Shown piece by piece: positions 34,298 through 41,864 of a stretch of 58,567 bases of DNA; position 1 is the first letter of the stretch, and each line of letters begins with the position of its first letter. The notes under the pieces are model-generated. The model saw nothing but the letters and a program-made list of their open reading frames with translations. It did no database searches and had not been told where the DNA came from. Source of the DNA: a virus; IMG/VR virus record IMGVR_UViG_3300030331_003634, positions 1-58,567 of that record; one strand, given 5' to 3'. The position numbers and the translations under genes were made by a program.

Positions 34298-35329
34298 TTA
34301 CTTTTTCATTTTAGCACCGTACATTGCTTTTTTTTTCATCTTAGCACCATACATAGCTTTCTTCTTCATCTTAGCACCGTACATAGCTTTCTTCATAGAA
34401 GCACCATACATCATTTTGCCTTTTGCTCTTACCATTTTAGCCACAGCTTGCTCACGAGACATCCCTCCACCAGCTTTTGACATATAGTATTTTACTAATT
34501 GTGGTCCTGATGTTGCTTTTTCTGCAATTCCTTCTTTAGCTTGAACAGCTTCTCCTCTTCTTGAGGATTTTACTTTTGGAGTTGAAAGCAATGGATTTTT
34601 AGGTTTGCTATCTTTTTGAAGTTTCTTAGCCTTAGCATCCATTTCTGCTTTTTGCTTCTTAGTAATCTTACCACCATTCTTTAGCATTTTGTCGTCTTTC
34701 TTCATACTTTCCATCATCTCTTTACTTCCCATACGACCACCTATTTTCATGTAACCCATTTTATTTCGTACACTAGTTGGTAGCTTAGATAGACCTTTGG
34801 CATTAGAAGGAACTGGTTTTAGCTTACCACCTTTTTCCATCATCTTCATTTTCATTTTACCCATTGCTGCACCGCCTGGTGCTTTTTTTACTGCTTTCAT
34901 TTTTTTTGTTTTTACAGGTGCAATCATTATAGCTAGAGCACCACCATTTCTAGCGTTAATATCTTTTTGTTTACGTTTAATCATTTTTTTTGTAGTACCA
35001 TCAGCCATCATTCTTTCGTATACTTCTCCAAACCCAACACTTGCTCTAGACTTTTTATTAGCTATAGCTCTTTTAGTTGTAGCTTGATCTTTCTTCTGCT
35101 GCTCTCTAAATTTTTTCATTTCAGCTGATTTCTTAGCAGACTCCTCTGCAGAAGCTAATCCAGACATTCCAGGACTCATAGCTTTTTTAACTTTAGCAGC
35201 TTCTCTTCTAACTTTTAAGTTCGCCTCTCTTTTAGCTCTATTTTTAGCTCTTAACTCTTGTAAAGAAGTTTTTTTAGCTAACTCTTCTGCTTGTTTTCTT
35301 GCTCTTCTTTTTTTTAAAAGTTTTACCAT
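34298..35329 (-). CDS. Very basic Lys/Met/Ala-rich repeat protein
   Basis: I choose ATG 35329 (MVKLLKKRRARKQAEELAKK, 343 residues), 1 nt after the upstream stop. The chain is dominated by Lys, Arg, Met, Ala and Gly. Residues to about 110 form charged helices. The C-terminus has a short motif, MYGAKMKKKA, in three near-identical copies plus a partial one; at DNA level they are 30-nt direct repeats at about 34302-34391. It could condense DNA or act as a packaged basic protein, as for histone-like repeats, but I know no characterised homologue. Confidence 0.6.
   Translation of the reverse strand: MVKLLKKRRARKQAEELAKKTSLQELRAKNRAKREANLKVRREAAKVKKAMSPGMSGLASAEESAKKSAEMKKFREQQKKDQATTKRAIANKKSRASVGFGEVYERMMADGTTKKMIKRKQKDINARNGGALAIMIAPVKTKKMKAVKKAPGGAAMGKMKMKMMEKGGKLKPVPSNAKGLSKLPTSVRNKMGYMKIGGRMGSKEMMESMKKDDKMLKNGGKITKKQKAEMDAKAKKLQKDSKPKNPLLSTPKVKSSRRGEAVQAKEGIAEKATSGPQLVKYYMSKAGGGMSREQAVAKMVRAKGKMMYGASMKKAMYGAKMKKKAMYGAKMKKKAMYGAKMKK
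34302..34391. repeat. Three 30-bp direct repeats within a gene
   Basis: Units with the core TTAGCACCGTACAT or TTAGCACCATACAT recur every 30 bp, in frame, and encode MYGAKMKKKA. Slippage in such repeats would change copy number without a frameshift. Confidence 0.75.
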
Positions 35330-35330
35330 T

Positions 35331-35654
35331 TTATATTTCTTCTGTCCCTTCAAGGACGTTATAAAATTTATTAATCAACCTGTGTGTTTTACTTGTTACA
35401 CGATATTGATTAGGTTGATTTGAGTTCCAAGCTCGTTTTTCAAAAACAAATATGTAGTCACGTTTAACTAACTCAGGAAACATCCTATCGTTAAAGTTTT
35501 TACTAACGTACATATTTTCTCGTATAAACCTTTTGGTAAAAGATCCTTTCTCATCATTTATAAAAAGAAGGAACCTCATTTGATTATCCGTAAGGTCGTA
35601 CTTTCTTTGGAAGGAGTACAGGGTATCACTAAGATACTTCAAGTAATTCCTCAT
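35331..35654 (-). CDS. Winged-helix (MarR-like) DNA-binding protein
   Basis: A 107-residue protein. The order YDLTDNQMRFLLFIND, SFTKRFIRENMYVSKNFNDRMFPELVKRDYI and a basic wing (VFEKRAWNSNQPNQYRVT), then a helix, matches the MarR-type winged helix. It is first in the leftward virion block and divergent from the late operon, so it may regulate either or both. Its own promoter -7 box is at 35675-35682. Confidence 0.65.
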   Translation of the reverse strand: MRNYLKYLSDTLYSFQRKYDLTDNQMRFLLFINDEKGSFTKRFIRENMYVSKNFNDRMFPELVKRDYIFVFEKRAWNSNQPNQYRVTSKTHRLINKFYNVLEGTEEI

Positions 35655-35674
35655 TGTCTTAGATTAAATTAGGT

Positions 35675-35682
35675 CAAAGATA
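35675..35682 (-). promoter_or_regulatory. Leftward promoter -7 element (TATCTTTG)
   Basis: Minus strand TATCTTTG followed by A, 21 nt before the ATG at 35654. It is back to back with the late promoter candidate at 35713-35720. Confidence 0.6.
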
Positions 35683-35712
35683 ATAATTTTATTATAATTA
35701 AAAAATTATCAT

Positions 35713-35720
35713 TACATTTG
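35713..35720 (+). promoter_or_regulatory. Late promoter candidate, -7 element (TACATTTG)
   Basis: TACATTTG followed by CG, 32 nt before the ATG at 35753, where the rightward late block begins. The -33 region is only T-rich, without a clear TTTG. Confidence 0.65.
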
Positions 35721-35752
35721 CGTATAAAATAAAAAATTAAAATAAAAATATT

Positions 35753-36358
35753 ATGTCTCAATTTAGAGGAAAATACAGAACAGTAAAAGTTTCACCAAAA
35801 TGTGTAGCAGCATCAGTAGCTAATGGAAATATAATATTTCCTCCAACTGAGATACCTGGAGCATGTCATCCAGGTGGCACATCTTTATTAAAGCAAATTA
35901 GAGTTTTTGATAAAGATGATTTAGCCGCAGATTTAGAGTTGTTATTTTTTGAAACCTTAGCAGATACAGAGTTTGTTGATTATTCAACTTCTACAACATC
36001 TGTAAATTTTACAATAAGTGGAGGTAACGCTACAGATACAGAGGTTGAAGAAGCTAATCCATTAGCTTTCTTAACTATGGATATATCAGAATATGCTGAT
36101 ACAACTGTAGCTGGGGGCACCATTATAAAGAATAAAGTAGATTTTTCACAAAGTAGATCTACTTACGATTCTGGTAATTTAGACATATTTGTTAAATCTA
36201 ATCCAAGTCAAGCTTTAATAGATACAACTATTACTCGTGATAGTCAAACAATACCTAAAGGAATACCAGGTTCCATATTTTTTATGGGCATCTCTACAGC
36301 TACTAAAACATACACTAATACATCTTATACTTTTGAGTTTGTATTTGAAATATATTAA
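35753..36358 (+). CDS. Virion structural protein, 201 aa
   Basis: First gene of the late block. It starts MSQFRGKYRTVKVSPKCVAA and contains GGTSLLKQIRVFDKDDLAADLELLFFE and GIPGSIFFMGIST, a beta-rich pattern that I associate with structural proteins of marine phages. It has two Cys near the start. Placement two genes upstream of a holin-like protein does not settle its role; a head or tail accessory protein is likely. Confidence 0.6.
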   Translation: MSQFRGKYRTVKVSPKCVAASVANGNIIFPPTEIPGACHPGGTSLLKQIRVFDKDDLAADLELLFFETLADTEFVDYSTSTTSVNFTISGGNATDTEVEEANPLAFLTMDISEYADTTVAGGTIIKNKVDFSQSRSTYDSGNLDIFVKSNPSQALIDTTITRDSQTIPKGIPGSIFFMGISTATKTYTNTSYTFEFVFEIY

Positions 36359-36360
36359 TA

Positions 36361-36573
36361 ATGGAAATATTTAAAAACGATAACGCTTGGAATGAGAAGG
36401 CTATCGTAGGTTTTATAGCATTTGCTATTATGTGTCTTATAATGATAGCTGACCTTGTTACAGGATGGGTAGGGTCAGACCTAGTAATAAACGAGTTTGT
36501 ATACGACTCCTTCGTGTGGGTTGTGTTAGGCTCGTTTGGCATTTCTGGCGTAGAAAAATTTGCTAAAAAATAA
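36361..36573 (+). CDS. Two-span membrane protein, holin-like
   Basis: A 70-residue protein with two hydrophobic helices: AIVGFIAFAIMCLIMIADLV and FVWVVLGSFGISGV, and a basic end, EKFAKK. Size and topology fit a class II-type holin. A second holin candidate lies at 41865-42251 beside the endolysin, so this one may instead be an antiholin or another membrane protein. It is coupled to the next gene (TAATG). Confidence 0.5.
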   Translation: MEIFKNDNAWNEKAIVGFIAFAIMCLIMIADLVTGWVGSDLVINEFVYDSFVWVVLGSFGISGVEKFAKK

Positions 36574-36887
36574 TGGCGAAAGCTGTAAAGAAAGATAATA
36601 GATTAAAAAAAGCTGGAGTATCTGGATACAATAAAGCTAAACGTACTCCTAATCATCCTACTAAATCACACATAGTTGTTGCAAAGGAAGGTGATAAGAT
36701 TAAAACTATACGTTTTGGTCAGCAAGGTAAAAAGGTAGGGTCATTGTCTGGAACTGCAGGTAAACCAAAAAAAGGTGAGTCAGATAAAATGAAGAAAAAA
36801 AGAGCCTCATTTAAAGCACGTCATGGTAAAAATATAGCTAAAGGTAAAATGTCTGCAGCTTATTGGGCTGATAAAGTTAAATGGTAA
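36573..36887 (+). CDS. Basic conserved phage protein, 104 aa (MAKAVKK)
   Basis: It starts MAKAVKKDNRLKKAGVSGYN and has HPTKSHIVVAKEGDKIKTIRFG, then KKKRASFKARHGKNIAKGKMSAAYWADKVKW. The arrangement with SFKARH and AAYWADK..W at the end is common in small phage proteins, to my memory, and of unknown role. Very basic. Confidence 0.65.
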   Translation: MAKAVKKDNRLKKAGVSGYNKAKRTPNHPTKSHIVVAKEGDKIKTIRFGQQGKKVGSLSGTAGKPKKGESDKMKKKRASFKARHGKNIAKGKMSAAYWADKVKW

Positions 36888-36888
36888 T

Positions 36889-37089
36889 ATGGCACAAGCA
36901 ATAAAAAAAGCTAAAAAAGGTAGCACTGTAAATAAAGCAGGTAACTATACAAAACCTGAAATGAGAAAGCGTATATTCAATAGAATAAAGGCTGGAGGAA
37001 AAGGTGGAGCTCCAGGTCAGTGGTCTGCTAGAAAAGCTCAGATGTTAGCTAAAGCTTATAAAGCTGCAGGAGGTGGCTATAGAAACTAA
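36889..37089 (+). CDS. Basic conserved phage protein, 66 aa (MAQAIKK)
   Basis: It starts MAQAIKKAKKGSTVNKAGNYTK and contains RIKAGGKGGAPGQWSARKAQMLAKAYKAAGGGY. The GGxPGQWSARKAQ(ML)A segment is a typical small phage protein pattern without known role. Shares its N-terminus with the previous product. Coupled to the next gene by one base. Confidence 0.65.
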   Translation: MAQAIKKAKKGSTVNKAGNYTKPEMRKRIFNRIKAGGKGGAPGQWSARKAQMLAKAYKAAGGGYRN

Positions 37090-37337
37090 TGAAGGCTTTA
37101 AGAAAATCACAAAAAAGTTTAAAAGATTGGGGAGATCAGGATTGGGATTATGTCAGTAAAGAAGATGAAAAAAAGCCTGTAAGCCAAAGAGGTAGATACC
37201 TTCCTAAATCTGTTAGAGAATCTTTAAGTCCTAGTGAAAAAGCTGCTACAAATAGAGCTAAAAAAAGAGCTAGAAGAAAAGGTAAGCAATTTGCAAAATA
37301 CAGTAAAAAAGTAGCCCGAAAAGTAAGAAATGCGTAA
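37089..37337 (+). CDS. Basic hypothetical protein, 82 aa
   Basis: It starts MKALRKSQKSLKDWGDQDWDY and ends in a Lys/Arg-rich helix, RAKKRARRKGKQFAKYSKKV. It shares one base with the next ATG. It completes a set of three basic genes just before the exported-protein cassette. Confidence 0.6.
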   Translation: MKALRKSQKSLKDWGDQDWDYVSKEDEKKPVSQRGRYLPKSVRESLSPSEKAATNRAKKRARRKGKQFAKYSKKVARKVRNA

Positions 37338-39742
37338 TGAAAAAAATATTTTATATAATACTATTTATAAGTTTAAACGCAAATTCTCAAGATAGTTTAT
37401 TTGTAGATTGTGCAGGAAATGAAGCTCCTGAAAACTGGTTGGGTGATGGATTTTGTGATGATGGTTCTTATTCTTTTGATGGTGTCCCTATATATTTTGA
37501 TTGCCCTGAGTTTCAGTTTGATGCTGGTGACTGTGATCCTCCTATAGATAATTCTGTAATACAGGGTTGTACAGATCCTGAGGCAATAAACTACAACCCA
37601 CTTGCACAGGTAGATAATGGTGGGTGTGCTAATGTTTCTTGTGATGATGGTGAAGTAAAAATGTTATTAGAGGTTACGCTAGATCAGTATCCAGGTGAAA
37701 CAGGATGGATACTTACAGATATATCTACGGGAGAGCCAGTAGAAAGTGTTATGGCAGGAGAATATTCTTTTGACCAGGCAAACTCTATGATACCTTATCA
37801 AATATGTGTGCCCGAAACAGGTGTTGAACTTATAGTAAGTGATTCATACGGTGATGGGTTAGCTGGATCTCAATGGGGTGGAACTGATGGTAACTTTGTT
37901 ATTATGGGTGACCTAGAGCCTTGTGGTAGTCCTGATATTATATGGGAGCTGACTGAACCTAATTTTGGAAATGCTGCATACTCAGGAGTTATACAACTAG
38001 AGTATTGTGACATACCTGAAGTTTACGGTTGTACTGACAATACTTACTTTGAGTTTAATCCTTTTGCTACGCAAGATGATGGTAGCTGCGAAACACTACA
38101 TATTTTAGGTTGCATTAACTGGACATCTTTTAATTACAATCCAGAAGCTACATTAAATGAAATAATTCCTGTTTGTGACTACAAGCTTGTAATAGAGGAT
38201 GATGCTGCAGACGGGTGGGGTGAATCACACTTAGCCTTATTTCAAGGAGATAGTTTAGTTGGTATATATACAATGGGTCCTGGATATTATAGTCAAGAGT
38301 TTGATTTACAGCTTAAAACAAATAAGCCAATTGATGTGTATTATTTTGAAGTTGGACAACAACAACAACCTCAAGAAGAGGTGGAGTTTCAAACAATGCA
38401 CAACTCTTTTTATTTAGAAAATTCAGAGGGTGTATACTTAATGCAGGGTGGTACTAATCCTTTTGCTAACAATGGTCAAGGAGCTTTGCAGCCTTTTCAA
38501 CCTCCATTTTGGACAGTATATAGTGCTATGCCTTATTGTGGTGATTACTGTATACCAGTTATAGAAGGTTGTATGGAGCAGGATGCTTTTAATTACGATG
38601 AAGAAGCTAATACAGATAGCGGAGATTGTCTACCTGTAATCGAGGGCTGCACAAACAGTTTAGCATATAATTACAATGAAGAAGCAAATGTAGATGATGA
38701 CTCATGTCAGCCTTATGTTTATGGATGTATGGATGCAAGTGCTTGGAATTACAATCCTTTAGCTAATGTTGCAGATGAATCTTGTCTTTATTTTGGGTGC
38801 ACCGATCAGTTAGCTCTTAATTATGATAGCCTTGCTAATGTAAATAATGATAACTGTATATATCCTGTACCTGGATGTACAGATCCAAACGCCTTTAATT
38901 TTAATGTAGAATCTAATGTTAATGATGGTAGCTGCATTCCTGTAGTGATAGGATGTATGGACCCTACAATGTATAATTATAATGAAGAAGCAAATACAGC
39001 AAGCGATAATTGTATCCCTTTTATATTTGGGTGTACTGATACTACTGCTTTTAATTACGACCCTGTCGCTAACACTAATAATGAGTCTTGCATTCCAATA
39101 ATTTATGGGTGTACAGATCCTAACGCTTTTAACTACGACTTAGAAGCAAATACAGAGGACTTCTCTTGTATTGATATAATGTATGGCTGCACTGATAGTA
39201 CAGCCTTTAATTATGATACACAAGCAAATACTGATAATGGTAACTGCATAGATGTATTAGAGGGATGTATGGATCCTTTTGCTCACAATTATGATGCTGT
39301 ATATAATACAGATGATGGAAGCTGTTTGTATGATGCAGGTTGTGTTGGAGGTCCTGGGGTTCCTTACTGGCTAAATGATACGTGTTATGCTTGGGTTATT
39401 ATGGTTGACCCATATTGTTGTAATAACAACTGGGATGACAAGTGTCAACAATTGTATTGGAGTTGTAGCGGAGATAGCGATCTTTATACTAGAGATTTAC
39501 TTAGAGGTCATAACATAGTTATGTATCCTAATCCTATGAATGACGTATTAAATATATTAACAAATGGTCCTGTAGCAATAAAAGTACATGATGTATCAGG
39601 TAAACTTGTTGTTAAAATAAAACAAAGTCAAACACATAAAGGTTTAAACCAGCTAGATGTAAGTTTACTACCTTCTGGGATTTATAATTTTAGTATAACG
39701 TATGAAGGTAGAACGACAACTGCAAAAGTATTAAAGAGATGA
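37337..39742 (+). CDS. Exported Cys-rich repeat protein with T9SS sorting domain
   Basis: An 801-residue protein. Residues 1-18 (MKKIFYIILFISLNANSQ) form a signal peptide. A Notch/LNR-like module follows (NWLGDGFCDDGS... FDCPEFQFDAGDC). Then come 13 copies of GCxDxxAxNYxxxAN-type repeats, each with two cysteines and Asp/Asn loops; ten are in tandem at about 410-663. A Cys-rich segment (DPYCCNNNWDDKC) and a C-terminal domain from YPNPMNDVLNI at 730 to 801 (VHDVSGKLV..., LPSGIYNFSI) fit the type IX secretion sorting signal. It should cross the outer membrane via host T9SS and be anchored or released at the surface. It is odd in a phage; role unknown. Confidence 0.88.
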   Translation: MKKIFYIILFISLNANSQDSLFVDCAGNEAPENWLGDGFCDDGSYSFDGVPIYFDCPEFQFDAGDCDPPIDNSVIQGCTDPEAINYNPLAQVDNGGCANVSCDDGEVKMLLEVTLDQYPGETGWILTDISTGEPVESVMAGEYSFDQANSMIPYQICVPETGVELIVSDSYGDGLAGSQWGGTDGNFVIMGDLEPCGSPDIIWELTEPNFGNAAYSGVIQLEYCDIPEVYGCTDNTYFEFNPFATQDDGSCETLHILGCINWTSFNYNPEATLNEIIPVCDYKLVIEDDAADGWGESHLALFQGDSLVGIYTMGPGYYSQEFDLQLKTNKPIDVYYFEVGQQQQPQEEVEFQTMHNSFYLENSEGVYLMQGGTNPFANNGQGALQPFQPPFWTVYSAMPYCGDYCIPVIEGCMEQDAFNYDEEANTDSGDCLPVIEGCTNSLAYNYNEEANVDDDSCQPYVYGCMDASAWNYNPLANVADESCLYFGCTDQLALNYDSLANVNNDNCIYPVPGCTDPNAFNFNVESNVNDGSCIPVVIGCMDPTMYNYNEEANTASDNCIPFIFGCTDTTAFNYDPVANTNNESCIPIIYGCTDPNAFNYDLEANTEDFSCIDIMYGCTDSTAFNYDTQANTDNGNCIDVLEGCMDPFAHNYDAVYNTDDGSCLYDAGCVGGPGVPYWLNDTCYAWVIMVDPYCCNNNWDDKCQQLYWSCSGDSDLYTRDLLRGHNIVMYPNPMNDVLNILTNGPVAIKVHDVSGKLVVKIKQSQTHKGLNQLDVSLLPSGIYNFSITYEGRTTTAKVLKR

Positions 39743-40773
39743 AAAAATTATTACTAATATTGTTATTCATTCCTTTAATAGGAAACTCTCAGAGTTTACA
39801 TAAAATATTTAAATATTCTACATTTTATGCTGCAGTCAATGGTGGAACATCTTTAGGGGATAATCAAGTTTGGTCTGTAACATCAGGATCTCTTGAGGAG
39901 AATGTAATAGAAACTCCATTTGATTATACTTTTTCTATAGGTATAAGAAAAATAAAACGATTTGGATATGAGAATAGAGCTTTAACTTTTTATAACGGTA
40001 CAGAAAATTCATACAGTGATGCTGCTACAATTGGTAGAGTAGATGGTTTTGAGTATTTATTTGAAGCTGACTTTGTAAGACGTTTAGGTGTAAATTATAC
40101 TAATCAGCATCATTTTGTAAGGTATGTAGCTGACAATTGGGTTGCTAAGGTAGAATATTTAGAAGATGGTTTTGCTGATATAAAATATTTTGAAGCCTCA
40201 CAAAGATACAGAAAACAAGTAAGGGAGGGCAAGCTTTCGTTCAACGGGGGTTTAGTGCAAAGACTTGCCGAACCTTACGGGTTTGATCCTTTATCTGACT
40301 GGGTACTTGATAATGGTACACTTCATTATACATACCTTGCTCTTCAAGAAGGATACAACATTACCCTAGGGGGAGAGTATTTTTCACCTGACGGAGAGCT
40401 TGTAGCAAACAGTCAAGAGGTATGGGAAGAGGTTGTTATACCACAAGTTATAAATAATTATGTAGAAAAACAAAGAAATTCTATATCTAATATTGTAGAG
40501 TACTCTTTTGTTTTAGGTTTAGACTATTATCATTTTACAAAAGATTTTTGGTTTCATACTTGGGGAAACATTATGCCTTACCACTTAGACACTGATAATA
40601 TATACTCTTATCACAAGTTTAATAATGGTCAATGGATAGACTACTCTCTTGGTTTAATATACGGTTATAGATTTAATAAAAGTTTAGGTATATTTGTAGA
40701 GGGTAGATACAATAAGTATTGGAACAGACAGTGGCACAACTTTAGTGTTGGCCTTAATTATGTAATATTTTAA
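39739..40773 (+). CDS. Outer-membrane beta-barrel-like exported protein
   Basis: A 344-residue protein with a signal peptide (MKKLLLILLFIPLIGNSQS). The rest alternates polar and aromatic/hydrophobic residues and is rich in Tyr, Trp and Phe (SFVLGLDYYHF, YSLGLIYGYRFNKSLGIFVEGRYN). It ends SVGLNYVIF, with the terminal Phe typical of outer-membrane barrels inserted by BAM. It overlaps the T9SS-sorted gene by 4 nt, so the two are made together. It may form a pore, anchor or receptor shield in the host outer membrane; that is inference. Confidence 0.7.
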   Translation: MKKLLLILLFIPLIGNSQSLHKIFKYSTFYAAVNGGTSLGDNQVWSVTSGSLEENVIETPFDYTFSIGIRKIKRFGYENRALTFYNGTENSYSDAATIGRVDGFEYLFEADFVRRLGVNYTNQHHFVRYVADNWVAKVEYLEDGFADIKYFEASQRYRKQVREGKLSFNGGLVQRLAEPYGFDPLSDWVLDNGTLHYTYLALQEGYNITLGGEYFSPDGELVANSQEVWEEVVIPQVINNYVEKQRNSISNIVEYSFVLGLDYYHFTKDFWFHTWGNIMPYHLDTDNIYSYHKFNNGQWIDYSLGLIYGYRFNKSLGIFVEGRYNKYWNRQWHNFSVGLNYVIF

Positions 40774-40775
40774 TC

Positions 40776-41060
40776 ATGGCAAAAGAATTAAGCGAAGAAA
40801 CATCATTTAATATAAGTTTAAAAACACTAGCAGGTATTGCTGTTCTTATATTTACATTGGTTGGGATGTGGTTCACACTTCAAAATGATATAGCAGATGC
40901 TAAGGAACTACCTCTTCCTCCTGATCCTGAAATTACTCGTATGGAGTATGATATGAAAGATCAGCTTATTAGACAAACTATTATGACCACTCAAGAAGAT
41001 GTAAAAGAGATAAAAAGTCAAATGATTAGAATGGAAGAGAAGATTGATAACTTAAGATAG
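40776..41060 (+). CDS. Membrane-anchored coiled-coil protein, 94 aa
   Basis: One transmembrane helix (LKTLAGIAVLIFTLVGMWFTL, about 16-36) followed by a Pro-rich linker (KELPLPPDPE) and a coiled coil (EDVKEIKSQMIRMEEKIDNL). This is the layout of an inner-membrane spanin or a holin partner. It lies between the outer-membrane barrel gene and an exported protein gene, two genes before the endolysin. A spanin role is possible, not shown. Confidence 0.6.
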   Translation: MAKELSEETSFNISLKTLAGIAVLIFTLVGMWFTLQNDIADAKELPLPPDPEITRMEYDMKDQLIRQTIMTTQEDVKEIKSQMIRMEEKIDNLR

Positions 41061-41064
41061 GGTT

Positions 41065-41403
41065 ATGAAAAACTTACTAATTACATTTTTCTTTATATCA
41101 TTATTATCTTTTGGTCAAGACTTTCCTGATGGAATGGTGGCTGTTGAGTTTAATGCTAGTTTTAATAAGTCTAACGAAGTTAGTTGGCTTCCTAAGCTTA
41201 CGGACTGTGAAATAGAAAGAGTTGATATAACAGCAGACGCAAGGTGGTCTAAAGAATATAAGATAGTAGTTGTTCCTACTATTGTAATATTTAATAACAA
41301 TGAAGAAGTAAAAAGATTTCAAGCAAATATAATGATGACTATGGAAGCTACTAAGAGTGAAGTTCAGAACTCTATAGACGAAATAGTAATGGAAGCATTT
41401 TAA
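41065..41403 (+). CDS. Exported thioredoxin-fold protein without CxxC
   Basis: A 112-residue protein with a signal peptide (MKNLLITFFFISLLSFGQ). The segment MVAVEFNASFNKSNEVSWL stands where thioredoxins have the WCGPC site but has no cysteine. VVVPTIVIFNNNEEVKRF at 68-85 is the cis-proline strand and turn of the thioredoxin fold. It is probably periplasmic and redox-inactive, so a binding or chaperone-like job is more likely. Confidence 0.65.
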   Translation: MKNLLITFFFISLLSFGQDFPDGMVAVEFNASFNKSNEVSWLPKLTDCEIERVDITADARWSKEYKIVVVPTIVIFNNNEEVKRFQANIMMTMEATKSEVQNSIDEIVMEAF

Positions 41404-41412
41404 ATTTAAATT

Positions 41413-41862
41413 ATGAGTTTAAGTAAAAATTTTTCTCGCTCAGAGATAGAACACAGTAACACAGCAAAAAGATTAGGTATTAGTAATGAAATGTCTGAAA
41501 AACATTTGGAAAGCATGCAAAGGCTTATTGATAATCTCATTCAACCTATGCGTGACGCTATTGGTCCTATTCGTATTAGTAGTGGTTATCGCAGTCCGAA
41601 ACTCAATAAAGCTATTGGGGGATCATCTCGCAGTCAGCACAGCAAAGGTGAAGCTTTGGATTTGCAGTTTTGGGAAAAAGGAAAAATGAATAACAAAGTT
41701 ATTTATGACTGGGTATTAGAATCAGGTGTAGAGTTTGATCAAATGATAAACGAATTTGATTTTTCTTGGATACACATATCTCTTAAATCGAGAGAGAATA
41801 GAAGTCAAGTTCTTGAGGCCTACAAAAATGAAAAAGGAAAGACTGCTTATAAACTAGTTTAG
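41413..41862 (+). CDS. Endolysin, M15 peptidase (D-Ala-D-Ala/L-Ala-D-Glu type)
   Basis: A 149-residue protein with SGYRSPKLN at 57-65, then SQHSKGEALDL and WIHIS. Zinc ligands by pattern are His76, Asp83 and His121, as in M15A peptidases that cut peptidoglycan stem peptides. There is no signal peptide, so it needs a holin. A holin gene follows after 2 nt, which supports a lysis role. Confidence 0.9.
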   Translation: MSLSKNFSRSEIEHSNTAKRLGISNEMSEKHLESMQRLIDNLIQPMRDAIGPIRISSGYRSPKLNKAIGGSSRSQHSKGEALDLQFWEKGKMNNKVIYDWVLESGVEFDQMINEFDFSWIHISLKSRENRSQVLEAYKNEKGKTAYKLV

Positions 41863-41864
41863 TT

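Noticed and set aside
36361-36573. Calling this the phage holin with confidence
   Set aside because: The gene after the endolysin is a better match to a known holin family, so only a holin-like description is kept here.
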